This document shows positions 1 through 12,236 of a stretch of 64,000 nucleotides of DNA, in pieces. The notes under the pieces were generated by a model, which made no database searches, was not told the origin of the DNA, and saw nothing but the letters and a program-made list of their open reading frames with translations. Numbering within the stretch: position 1 is the stretch's first letter; each line of letters begins with the position of its first letter. The stretch lies in the NCBI GenBank assembly GCA_020747065.1, contig JAGMVK010000019.1, positions 992,001 through 1,056,000 on the forward strand. The letters run 5' to 3'. The translations under genes were made by a program, and so were the position numbers. The DNA comes from Cadophora sp. MPI-SDFR-AT-0126 (taxonomy: Eukaryota; Ascomycota; Leotiomycetes; Helotiales; Ploettnerulaceae).

Positions 1-3000
1 GCCGGCAGATTGAGAAATATTCATCATTTATCCGAATCATGTCACTGGAATGGTACTCACCGTTTCACGAATGTCGCTTGCCCTTCATTCAAAGCATGCT
101 CTAAGAAAATATCTACCAGTGACAGACTAAGGAAAGAAAGCCAGATCTGCTGCGCGGGATCCTGGTGCCGCATTCTTACATCAAGGAATGCCTCGCACTT
201 GTATCTGACCGATCTCCTTCCCAAATTGGCAAGCACATCATGCATCACACGGAGCTTGGTATCTGAGAAGAGCAGATGAAACCTGGACATTTGGGTCCTA
301 TAGACTTTTGATAATAGCTTTGTGATTTACTATATCGTGAGCTCAAAGTAAGCTTTCTCTCTGAGATCCGTACAGCGAGCAAGGTCTACTGATGGAAAGG
401 AGAAAGCATCAGAAGTTGTAGCCTTCGCCTTTCGATTTCCACTTGACCAGACAGTGGCAATGTGCCACATGGCCGTGACGACACTGCAAGCAGGAGGGGA
501 AATAGAAGGAAAGGCAAGTTCGTCGACACAGTCAGCCTCCTTTGTCATTCGATCACTGCCACGCCCAGTGCCCACTCTCTCAGATCGAGGCAGAATTGGC
601 TGTTAAGTCTGGTTCCCACCATTCCAAGAAGACAGATGTCTTGGGTTCATCGACGGGCTCACGTGTTGTTTAAGGTTATTCGCGCCGACTGGTCTATTGT
701 TAACCATGGTTGGTTGACGATAGCGCGGTGACATTGGCTATGCGACCTAATCTTTGTTTTCGAGTGGTTCTGAAGGTGGCTGGCTGGGCCGATGGGTGAG
801 CGATAGTCTGAAAGTAAGAGGTGTCCACTTCTTCATCTTACGAGGTCACGGCACGCGACCAATACCATCAGTACGGCTTCAATTTACAATTCAAAAGTCG
901 AAACATTTGCTCTTACTGGAAATCTCTCGAGATGATTGTATTTCCCGAAATCCGTAAACGCCAACAACATCTCTTCTCACCCCGAAACATCCGGCAGACA
1001 GATGCTTCCGTCTCGCACACTCAAATCAGACAATACAGTAGTGCCAAGACCGCGCAGCCAGATGACGCGGCCTGTCAAGGAGCGACAGACTGGGTTCGCT
1101 GGAGTGGATTGGATTACCCATCATTAAAGTTAGGGGGTTCAAATGCGAGAATTAAGCTTGTTACGACGTTATGACGCGCGATGGAACCGAGAGCCATGCC
1201 GTCCCCACCGAACGCGATAATTAGTCTATTAAACTTTATCCTTGGCTTTTGCTGGACTGGGACGGCCCTGGATCATTTTATTTTTTTTCTTTTATTAATT
1301 GATTTTGGGTTTTAGACTTTGCTTGGGTGCGTGGCTACCGTCTGTGCTGCCGCGTGTTGGGTGGAGTTGGTGGAGTTGCTGTGCTGAGGCTACTCTATTT
1401 TTCCTCCAAGGGTGCAGGAGGATACCGACAGAACCAAGAGTTGAAGTAGCCAAAGTTTTACGAGGAATCTTGCGATGATTCGAGTTCCTAGATTAAAAAT
1501 AAATATTGTTTGTGGTTCGTGCGAGGTTTTGGATCTGGTGAGCTTGTTTGGAGATCAGATCCTGAAGCATGCCTCAGTCACATCAAGCTCTTGATTGAGG
1601 AACGATTTGCGGCGAGTGGATTGGCTGGACTGCTTCCGAGGTGGCCCCTTCTGTGGAGAAATATATCTGCAACGTCGGGGCCAAAACAAGAGTAGGCGTC
1701 CGAAGATTCCGAATTTAAAGCTTCGAGCTTGAGGTTAAAAGTCCCCACAGCATCGCATCCCTTCTCCACAGAGGGGCCATACGGGTCTTGGGACAGGAAC
1801 TTTTGGAAATGGAAGGCCGTTTGGAAGTCATGGAAGGGAGAGCCATTCCCCATTTTGCTGGGATCATGATACCAGTTCACTTCGGCAATTGCTCGAAAGC
1901 ATATATTCTTTCTTCTTGAACAGAATTTGCAATGCAGGTCTCTGCTGCAGCAAGGAAAAGTCTGTATCTTGTGGCTCCATCTCCAGCATCTTCCAAGTCC
2001 TTTCGGGATCACGACATCTGCCCTTCTCCCCGACCTAATTCTCACTCAGCTGCAAAGCCCGCTCCTTAACCCAACTGATTGGATTTAACATTTCATGGCT
2101 TGCTTGGCACGAAGCCTTCTGCCGCTTCTTTCGTCTCTTTTACCTCAGCTCATGGAGCGCCACAAACGGACATCAGCTCGTCTTCAGTCTCGCTTCCTTT
2201 CCCTCGGATAATGAGCGGGATTAGGGTTCTGAGGCACAGCTAGGTTAAGTGAGGAGGAGGCACAGGATGCACCGCGGTGACAGGGCGTAAATCTCCCAGT
2301 GTGAGGTGCAATTTTGAGCGAATTACTTGCTGAATTCGGAGCCGTCGGCTTCATTGCCCGTCTACCGAGCTTCAGTTTGATGCTCGAGGAAGGAGGGGAG
2401 GACCTGTCTTCTGCTTGATGGATAGGAGATTACGAATTCAAAATTCCTGGAAGGCCGATTGAGTGTTATGCTATGCGAATCAACGAATTAGGTAGACCTG
2501 TTCGGAGCCACGGTCTGACATAAGGTCAGATTTTGATGTTACCAGGCTACCAATTTACTTCTCCAACGTACCTTATCCCTCTTTTACGCCATGTCGGACT
2601 TTGCTCTTGCGTTCGCGTAATCCTGATCCTCCATCAACTCAAGCTCACTCGTTCGCTACCAAGAACCATTTCATGACATGATATGACACCATAAACTAGC
2701 GAATGCAAAGATGCAGAGTAGACTTGATTGTCCCCATGCCTTGGCAACTCAAATGCGGAAACCAACCCGACAAAAGAGCCAGCCCCACTCAAGCCCCCAT
2801 CCTCGGATTCTTCATTGTCCAAAGAGACAATAGTGGCGCCAGCGGCCAAGCTTTTTGCGAACCGTCCCCGCCAGTCAATCGGCGGGATTTTTTGAGTTGA
2901 CAGTAGCGCAAGGTCGGTCGTCTTGGTTTCTGGCCTTGGCTGGCGTTGATGGGAGACCGCCGAGGTTCTGGATGCTGTCAGGTGTGAGGTTATGGGTTTT

Positions 3001-5295
3001 ATTTTTCCACTATGGCTTTCCATGACCAGCGTGACAGGAGGAAAATCGAGCAGAAAGTCTGCTGCGGTCGGCATCAGAATGTTGCGAACTTGCGAAGAGA
3101 TTGGAAGGGAATGCGAGGATGGGGTTTGCCGTTTCTTGTATGTGTGTCTGCCCGCTGCAGAATAATAATGCCGTCTATTATTACATGGTAGGATAAGGTT
3201 ATTTGATGCGACACACACCCCGATGTGTTGATCCGATCAGGTTGATCTGATGCGCAGATCCATATCTGTCATTGTCATCTCCTTCAACACAGGCAGACGG
3301 CACGGATGCGACGGGACTCCGCCTTCTCTTCTCTTATGCCCCCAATTCCAAGCCTCAATCCTGTGCCTAATCAAGCTTAAAGAGAAGAGATAATCAAAAA
3401 AATAATAGCAAATAGACCACGTCTCATAAACGACCCGAGGAATCCTCAGCCCAGCCATGCAAGCCCCGCGATTCTCGGCATGAAATTAATATTGGTAGAG
3501 GCTGCACTTGACGAGCTGCACATGAGTCAAAATGAATTAAGCATGTTTCTGGACCTATCCACACAGATTCCACAAACATGACATTCCAAGTATTAAGCCA
3601 AAAGGCTTTCCTTGTCTCGCGATCACCTCATGTGCTCGGAAAGAGGAGAATCGATGAGAGGAGCCAAGCATCCGCCAAGCCCGCGCGCAATTAACTCTAT
3701 TCGTCGTCTCGTCTTCCATGCAGCCAATCCTCCCACTTTTACCTTTTGTGTGGCGCGGCGCGGCCTTGGTCTTTTCCGTGTTTGCACGGCCGACAGGCAT
3801 GATGGCTGAGACTAGACAAGAGCATTTCCATTCCTTACCCCTCCGTATTGTACTGTACCTGACCAAGAAAGCAAGATAGGATGAGGGAAAATTGCAACGG
3901 TAAAGACTTCCAAGCAAGCGAGGCTGCAATGGTTGGAATTTTTTCTCGTGCAGGAACTGTACTCGATTAGGTAGGTCGTGTTGGTTGGAATTCCGAAGAA
4001 AGACAGATAGAGATATCCACCTTCTCAGATGGTATGATAGGCGTCTCTCCCAAGCCTAGCCAAGTAAACGCCACGGGCTCTCGGCGTCCATGGGTTCAAA
4101 TGTAAGGTTTTATGGTTAATTTGCGTAGCATGAGACCTGACCAAGGCCGGCCGATTGAGTGGACGAGCGATACCCCCCGGTAAAGGCAGAAAATAATAAT
4201 CGAAATAATCAATCCCTGGAGGGTCGGAATTGGCAGTGATTATTATTTTCATTTGATTCCTACGGGACGAGACATACCCGTTCATCGTCTCTTCTGATCC
4301 TCGAAGGGTGGTCGGATTGACTAGCCGGCAGATCAGCCATCGGTGTGGGAAATAGAGTTGTTAAGAGCGACAGTCAAGCTTTTCTGCGCGAATGAAGGAG
4401 AGATTATTCGTATTCGGGGGCGGTTTCGAGTTCAGTGCCAGCCAGTGCATCGCATGATATCAACGTGACAAGGAGCGGGCTGGTGTTTTGTGGTGTGTTA
4501 ATCTAGAACTTTAACCTTAAGTATACGACCGTCCAGGCTTGTCCGTCCGAAATCTGGAAACCTTGAAAGTAAGTTGGGGTTTGATCCATGAACTCTATTA
4601 CAGCACACGGACTTTACACAGGTAATCCTGTCCGATTCGTGATGACTGAGCTGTGTACGGAGAAGATGCGATACGTTGTCGCCTCGGATGAATGTCAGAG
4701 GCTGGGAGTTATTCCTCGACGAGATGATTACTTTACCGATTTACGGGACGACTGTCGTCGCGGGTCTTGTACAGTAGATGAGGTATTGATACACGAACCT
4801 CGCCGTATGAATGAGCGAGGTTGCGAAAGGACACTCTGGCCGCATTGTTAATTGGACTTTTACGGCAATGCGGGCTTCTCTCTGTCCCGCGTTTACGAAC
4901 AAACGACTCAACCGAACGAGTGGAAAATGAAATAGATAACAGTCAGCCAGCCCAGATCAGTCCAGCCCCAGCCCCAGCCCAGCCGTTAGAGCGAAGCATA
5001 TTCCTCTTTCGTAAACTTTATTATTGCATTTGTTCGTAAGAATACGGAGGTCCGCTCTTGGCTGGACTGCCACCACTTACAATCGCACGGCAGTGGGACA
5101 GTACTGGGCTCGGCGAGTTGATTGCCTATCTTATCATATCCTATCCAGAGTTGGGGAAGAAGCAGGCACGGGCGCATGATATGGATGGCATCTGAAGCTC
5201 ACATCATCAGCCTGCTCGCTCGTTGGCACCCTTCCGCACACTGCCTACCTAACGCCGAATCGCATCGGTCTCGCATCATCGCAACAATCCTCCCT

Positions 5296-5321
5296 CCCCC
5301 CCCCCCCCCCCCCCCCCCCCC
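5296..5321. repeat. 26-bp poly-C homopolymer
   Basis: An uninterrupted run of 26 C on the plus strand (26 G on the minus strand), preceded by CCTCCCT. It is seen directly and lies far from any recognised gene. The exact length may be affected by sequencing error. Confidence 0.9.
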
Positions 5322-8300
5322 ACACATCCTATCTAAATCGACCTCATGTCGTAAAATATAGCCATTCACAAATCCCTTGTGCGGAAACCTCGGAATGCCC
5401 TCATCTCGTCCTTCGCTGATTGGCTGCCTCGGCAACTTACATCTTTTGAGTGTGAGAGAGTGACACGGGACGGGAACGCACGCGAAGCGAGCTCCCAGTC
5501 CAGGCCAGAAGGAATGGAAAGGGCTGGCGGGGATCGACGCACACCTAAAAATCATGCTTAAAACCTTGAATTTTTGACACCGTGTCGCTAAGGTGCCAAG
5601 CTACGCCACCGTGCGACATGGCTTGTACGCTTGACTGGTTTGGGTTGGGTGGGTGGATGCTATGTGGGGCGTGTTGCGTGGCCTGGAAGAATAATGGGCT
5701 TGATGGTCGGGGCCGTAGGCGTGAACTGAAGGTGGTGATCTTCATACTGAAAGTAAAGTAAAGAGAGGTGGGCGATAGGGGGTGGATAGGGAAATCTTGA
5801 AAGAACTGATGATGCTTTGTTGTGATTTTGGTTATTCTGGATGAAGAATAGCCACACCCTGGGGTATTCGTCTGAAAGCGTGATTTCCATCCGGGTTTTG
5901 ATGCTGCCATGCGGCGTCGTTCTGCCCCAACCCAATTCGGACGGAAAACAAGCTATTGAATCTCCATCAATCAAATCTCGGTATAATTGAGTTGCAATCA
6001 TCCAAGTTTTCTCGCGTTGAGATTAGGAGTTCCTAGGATACTTCCCAACGTTCAGGTGGCTCAAGTTGAGATGAGAGCTTTTGAGCAGGAATGACACAAG
6101 CATGCATGATCAGTATTCTCGACGAGTTTCGTCCCAGTTTTCGGTCGTCTTTCTGCAACGAGACAGAGAGTACGGAGTACGCAACCGCGATCTGCACAAC
6201 TCTCTTCTATGTCAAGTTCACTACAGCAGCAATCGCGCCAACATGATACCAACTAAAAGGTCAAGTCTCCCCCCGAGGAATTCGGGATCCGGTTGTAATG
6301 AGACCATGAAGTGAGAATAAGGTTGCGTGCATTTCCAATTAATCAATTCTGAATTGTATAAAGCAACGCGGTACGAAGAGGTTTACATGGGTGGTTGTTT
6401 GATTTCGAATTAAGCCATTGGGTGCCATTGGGATTCGTGAGTTGGTGGATGCTGTGGACAAGGTGGATAAAAGCCGTTCGCGATGTCTCAACAGAGATTA
6501 AGCGATTAATTTAACAACACTCTTGTCCAAGCACCAGCACATGAGCTGCGGGTGCTTTGGCTTTGACATTCAGCCAAAGAACATTCAGGATATCCAAATG
6601 AAGTCTAGGAGTACATCTCCAAGTTTTCCCATTCGAAGATTCGATTGCACACCAAGAACTCGAGATCAAAGCATCGACAGCTAAGTTAGCTGGCCACGCA
6701 AACACCTCCACATCCTCGTCCTCACCTCACACTTCCAGTTTTAACTAAATTTAAACTCACTCTGCCCTTCAGAAAGAAAAAAGGAGTCCCACGTTCAGAT
6801 CGCACCCCACATCGGCAGGAGTTGCACCATTTCCCCTTTTTAACGTTTCACTCCAACTCAACTCTAACTCTAACATTCGGAATTGGCAAACTCAAAGACC
6901 GGAACCGAAGTCCCTTCCGTCTTTGCCGGATGCACATCGGAGGAAATCGGTCCCTGCAAATGTTTACTCCAGATGTAACTTGTAAGTTGAGCGCATCTTT
7001 CAGATCGCAGGTCGCGAGTTTACTTGTAGCATGTGCTGTGAGGACACGCACAGCATACGCAGTGCAGTCTGTAAGCGGAATCAGATCCGAGGAGTAGGGC
7101 GATGATCACTCACCCAGCCCCTAATTTAAGGTTTTGAAACTGCTCGGCGGCGGCAATCCTCAGACTAACTTTCGGCTGTTTGTCCTTCTCTATTTCTTCT
7201 CTTTCTCTCGTTGTCCTCGGAAGCCGAGGCAGAGGACCGGAATATTCCTCGGAAGCTTTTGAGGAGTAAAGAATGTGCATTCGTTCTTGCATGAGAGATA
7301 TTACATGCCATACAGTTACAGTGAGTGCTTTAATTCGGAGATGGGAGGATGATTGCTTGGGATGGGAATAATGGGGATGGGCCGATAGAGATGCGTAATG
7401 TTGGTTTAAGCTTCAAAATTTGAGAGGTGGACGGGTGGGCGGGGGACGGGAGGGGACGGCTTGTTTGGGGTTTGGCCGTTTGAGGATGTGGATTTGGAAA
7501 GGGGTGTGGAGAAGGACTCGTCAGTGTTTCCGCTGGAAAGAAAAGTCGAGATGTTGATAGGGCGCATTGAAGAACATGCGACGATGGATGGATAGAGAGT
7601 CGGCATCGTAAGTCACTTTACGCAGGAGACGGCTAAGAACTCTTGAGTTGTGTTTTGAGGCATCTCATTTGTGCATGAAGTGGAAGTTCGAGGACGGCAC
7701 TTCTTTAACTTTCATCATGTGAATTTGCCTGGATTGTGTTGCTGAGGCTTTTTCGGCTTCTTCTTGGCGTGGCTAGAGTTCATACCAGTCTCGAAGTGTG
7801 TTTGCAGTTATGCTACCTACCTGGACATGTAAGTAAACATTATGGGGATATCCGTCTAGCAGGTCCTTGTCAGGATCCTGGACTTGTAGTATTTGAGGCA
7901 ATATTTTCCCAGGATATGAATTGACTTTAAGAAATCTAAGATTACAGCATGGGAGGGATGCCGTTTGTGAGTAATATGTTGCTGTTCTCGAGACTTCCGA
8001 TCATTTCGGTTTTTGGAAGTTTATTATCGAACTTTCGGGCTCGGATGCGACTGGACTACTGAGAGAAGAGACATAGAGTTAAGTAGATGGAAGCCTAAGT
8101 TTAATTTGTTGTTGTAACTTTTCCGGGCATCGGGTTACTGACAAAGTCCATTCTCGTAATGCTGATGATGATCCGAAAATAAGTGATGATATGATGAAAT
8201 AAGCTCGTGGAGCGATCGTCCCAAAATCGCCTATCTTGACACTTCCGTCATGAATTACGTGCTCTCCCGGTCTTCAAGGGAAAAAGAGATGGAAAGCTTA

Positions 8301-9611
8301 CGAATGTTTTCAGAACGGACCTGGTGGAAGAGTCTTCATCCCCTTCCGACATGGCTGAGCTTGTCTCCTACGAGGTGGCCGAGAAGATGGGTACGGTCCT
8401 TTTGAGAAACAAATGACCGACTTACTGACGAGTCAACTCCATCTCGTCTCATCTCGTCCGCTGTATTCGTGTCGTGGCGAAACGAGCTTAATGAGAAGAA
8501 GCATCTCCATCGTGACTCCGGCATAGTGATTTGGTTCCGGATCGGAATTGAACGCGAGTGCAAGCCTATCTTGCCACGGCCGGGACACATGATACCTTGG
8601 CCCAGAGAGCAATGCCACAGCCAAGACTCCCTCATTTGCTTGTCTTGAGTCTTGTCGGCATCTTCCAAGACTATTGGGCGGCGTGCATGGAATAAACCCA
8701 GAATGGCATGATCAGATAAAGGGGCTTGGAGAGGAAGTGGTGCAGACAAGAAAAGAACAGACTGAAGACTGAGTGACGAGAAATCTGCCTGTCTCTCAAC
8801 AGAGATTTCTCCTGAGCTGTTGGATATTTTAGACCAAGGCATACAGATGCAATGTGATGCCATGGACTGTAGTATGTAACATTGAAACATGTATCTTTGT
8901 ATTGTTAGTACGGCCGACATAGACGCAACCCTCTTGTCAGATTTGAAAGCTCTGCCTCACTGAAAATGGCCTCGGAAGCGACCCAAGGAAACAAACGCGA
9001 CAAGGCGTTCTTCACTCCGTAACACCAACAAAATCTAAATCTAAATCCAACTCCAACCCAAGGAAAGCTCAACACCCTCAAGTCGAAAACACTTGCTTGC
9101 AGCAGCTCGGTACCGTATTTAGGATTTGCCGTTCTGGCATGCAGAGAGTGATCCCTTTCCGTTCCAGGCTATCATGCCGCCCGCGCCATGGCTGATGCCA
9201 TGCTTTCTTACCAACACTTGACAATTTGCTCGGCGTCCACAAAAAGTAATACCCCTTCAAGACTAAAGCGTTTTGATCCGGAAGTAGCGTCTCCAGCGGC
9301 CCCAAGGCATTTCTCACCACCGGCGCACCACACCCTTGTACCCATGCACCCATGCCCCGAACCCTGGCACCGTCGCCAAGCAAAACCTAATCTAAGATAA
9401 TTTGGGCCAATCCGCCAACTTGTGTGTGAGTGAGTGAGCGAGCGAGAAACAGCTTTGTCTTTGGTAGCTAGCGTAAGTGCTGAGTTGGAGTAGCGCAGTT
9501 GCACAGCACTTGATATACCGCAGGCATCCGCCGCCTCGTACTTCCTGGAAAGAAAAACAGAAGGAAAAGAAGGCACGGGAGCTTCACTTCACGACACCAC
9601 CATACAACATC

Positions 9612-9656
9612 CAGCATTCAGCATTCAGCATTCGGCATCAGCATCAGCATCATCCA
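9612..9656. repeat. Short tandem repeat (CAGCATT, then CAGCAT units)
   Basis: Three near-perfect copies of a 7-bp CAGCATT unit grade into CAGCAT hexamers, inside the presumed leader or promoter of the WOPR gene. It is a simple-sequence repeat with no evident function. Confidence 0.7.
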
Positions 9657-10781
9657 GCACTGCCGCACAGTACGACGCAGCTGATTAAGACAACTATACG
9701 ATAACGACATTGTCACAGGAAACCAACACTCAATACACCAGATTATCAGTCGGTCATACAACTGAAGGGATATCTGCATTGCACAGATACAGGGAAACGA
9801 GGGTTGAGGATATTCGACGTCGACTACATACAGGAATTCCACTGGAGGTGACAAGTCAAAATCGAATCAAAGGGTCCCGTGACCGACCAAGATAACCGGC
9901 CGACAATTTTCCGGACTTCCGCCAATTCCAATTCATTCTTGCCAGGCGAGCAAGCTCTCCCCACCACAATCAAGCATTCCTACCAAGTCGAATTCTGGGA
10001 ATAGCTTCATTCCGTTCTCGGATTTGAAGGTACGTTATTTTGCTTTCATTTCTTTTGTTCATATATATTTGAGCACCTCTACTTTATTGGACACGGCAGC
10101 GCACATACCTCTGGTGCTACTTTGCGTCATTGTCATTATTGTGGCTTCCGGCACAAGCACAAGCACAATCGCAATTCCTGCCCAGAGATCCCTCGATTCT
10201 CCAGCCGCCCCCAAGCTGTCGCATACCCTCTTCCGTCTTCTTGTTCTCCTCCCCCTTCTACTCTCGGGTGCAGGAAAGCAATAGTATGCGGCTTGTCGCT
10301 GTATCAGATTCGCCTGGGCAGAGCCTCCTCCAAACGGCAGGACTACGCGCAGAACTGCCCAGAAGCTTAGTTTAAGCTTCTGTCACCTTGTGCTTCACCG
10401 TGTCTCACGTCCGCGTCGACCTCCCATTTTGCGAGAGTGGGACGACCCCATTGCTAACTTTTCATCTGAAGCGACGAGGATCAAGCGCGAAACGTTTCAG
10501 CTTCACAACCTTCCACCCCAAACAGTACCAAACGGTACTCAGTGACCTGCCACTCAAGCTTCTCTCTAACTACCAAGGCCGCGTAGAGCTGCTGGATCTA
10601 CAGGAGACGTCTAAAGATAGACTGCAAGTTCGACTAAGCAATTGAGCAAGCATCTCCAGTTCGAGGCATGCGCTGAAGTATAAGGACACCATTCCTTGAC
10701 TTCGAACACACCACAAAGTCACCAGTACGCGAGAGCAGAGTACATATTACTCAATTGAGCGGCACAGATATCACAGACAAG

Positions 10782-12236
10782 ATGGATACATATTACGGCC
10801 ACGTTCGGTCCCCTGCGGATGCGATTAAGCTATTCGAAGCCTGCCGATTAGGTTTGTTACCTCGGGTTCAGAGAAGGTTATCGGAGAAGGAGAGACAGTC
10901 CATAAAGTCGGGATCAGTCTTCGTGTGGGACGAGAGGGAAGCTGGCATGAGAAGATGGACAGATGGAAAGTCATGGAGTGCGAGCAGAGTTTCCGGCAGC
11001 TTCTTGACATACAGAGAGATGGAGGGCAAGAGAGGAGGAGGTCAATTCGTTCCGCCACCGGTCCGTCGATCAAATGGAAAGACACCAGACAGTGCAAGAG
11101 GCAGTGATGAGGATCTTGATATGGACGGTGACGGACCAGACGGATACAGGTACAAGCCAGATGGCCTGATGAAGCAATCATTCAGCATCACCACCTCGAC
11201 TGGTCAACATCTCCATCTGATCAGCTACTACTCTCGTCCACACCCGGGCGCCCCAGAGCTTCCTATGCCTACGACAGATCCACAGCTTCGACACATTGTC
11301 CCAGTCAAGGGAATGTACCCGGAGTCAACAGTTCATGAGGCTCAAGGACCAGCAGTCACACGAGCACCGATGCAGCACAGCCCGTACATGCAACATCAGC
11401 CAATGCAATCGCCACATCGATCTCACCCCCCTCCACCTTATGGATACCAACCAGGCTACTCGTGGCCACCTTCTCCTGCTGCGACTCCACCATATTCACA
11501 CTACCCAGGCCCGATGTACTCTCCTCTTCCACCACCTCCTGGCTCGGCCCACACTTCACCATACCAACATCACAGCCCACACATGGCCAACGGCCACATA
11601 CCAAATGGCATGATGACCCATCAACAATCTGTCTATGACCGACCTCCTCCACCTCTGTCCGATTCGTCACTTCCACCACCACCTCCTCCAGTTTCGTCAA
11701 GAGGTATGAGCACCGCAACTGCTGCAAACCTGATGCCTAGCTACGCACCAAACCCCAGTCCACGTGTCGCTCAGTCTAGACTCATCGCAGAGCAACAGGC
11801 ACTTGCGCAAAGGGCTTTACAAACACCCTCTCTACTTGACCCTCGCCTGTCGGCCCCTCAAATCTCTCTTCCTCCTGTTCAGATCCACGAAACCCCAAGG
11901 ACATCCACCCCCCCTCAGGCAGCTACTCAACCACAGCCTACCTCTCAACCAAGTACTCCTCCTGGAGATCGCCCTGCCTCTCCAAAAGACACTCCAAAAG
12001 CCAACGGAACTTCTCAAGCCCAGAGCATCCCAAGCATCTCACACTTGGTGCACGCTACAGACTCCGTCTCAGTCATGTCTGATAACAAGAGCAACAGCAG
12101 TCGCACGGGTAGCAAGAGCCCAAAAGCTAGCAATGGAGACACCCAAAGAACAGCAGATATCCCTCACGAGAAGCTGAACATTGTTGGCGAGGACCAGAGA
12201 GCTATCAGGGTCTTGGACAAGAAGTTCATGATCTAA
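10782..12236 (+). CDS. wor1: WOPR (Gti1/Pac2) transcriptional regulator, WOR1/RYP1/SGE1 type
   Basis: Single-exon 484-residue protein. The first WOPR box fills residues 1 to about 85 (GHVRSP start, FEACRLGLLPRV, WDEREAGMRRWTDGKSW at about 50-65). The second box is near residues 121-151 (GYRYKPDGLMKQSFS). The rest is Pro/Gln/His/Ser-rich, as is usual for an activator tail. The RRWTD context keeps the threonine that is a predicted PKA target in this family. I chose the ATG at 10782 because homologues begin right before the YxGHVR motif; an in-frame ATG nine codons upstream (10755) is possible. The family binds DNA and is a master switch of morphology, sporulation, secondary metabolism and virulence (Wor1, Ryp1, Sge1, OsaA). 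It is the Wor1 rather than the Pac2 branch, judging by the FEACRLGLLPRVQRRL motif. It stands alone in about 17 kb without other convincing genes. Confidence 0.95.
   Translation: MDTYYGHVRSPADAIKLFEACRLGLLPRVQRRLSEKERQSIKSGSVFVWDEREAGMRRWTDGKSWSASRVSGSFLTYREMEGKRGGGQFVPPPVRRSNGKTPDSARGSDEDLDMDGDGPDGYRYKPDGLMKQSFSITTSTGQHLHLISYYSRPHPGAPELPMPTTDPQLRHIVPVKGMYPESTVHEAQGPAVTRAPMQHSPYMQHQPMQSPHRSHPPPPYGYQPGYSWPPSPAATPPYSHYPGPMYSPLPPPPGSAHTSPYQHHSPHMANGHIPNGMMTHQQSVYDRPPPPLSDSSLPPPPPPVSSRGMSTATAANLMPSYAPNPSPRVAQSRLIAEQQALAQRALQTPSLLDPRLSAPQISLPPVQIHETPRTSTPPQAATQPQPTSQPSTPPGDRPASPKDTPKANGTSQAQSIPSISHLVHATDSVSVMSDNKSNSSRTGSKSPKASNGDTQRTADIPHEKLNIVGEDQRAIRVLDKKFMI

Larger units (their letters stand above)
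1..10781. other. Long gene-poor region upstream of the WOPR regulator
   Basis: About 10.8 kb in which I find no ORF with recognisable domains or a coherent exon chain. Open frames are short, overlap on both strands and contain low-complexity sequence; the longest are 155-194 codons near 1578-2045, 2634-3218 and 8336-8920, all minus strand and unrecognised. From about 9.6 kb the plus strand becomes CT/CA-rich, like a transcript leader, and holds several small upstream ORFs, for example 10388-10645. A GTACGT at 10030 followed by AG sites up to 10273 could be a leader intron; this is inference. Small lineage-specific genes cannot be excluded. Confidence 0.55.

Noticed and set aside
5199..5555. 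ORF with a poly-Gly tract
   Set aside because: The Gly tract is the translated C/G homopolymer; nothing else supports coding.
8336..8920. 194-codon minus-strand ORF in the upstream desert
   Set aside because: No domain, irregular composition, overlapping ORF in another frame and no promoter or splice context; likely chance.
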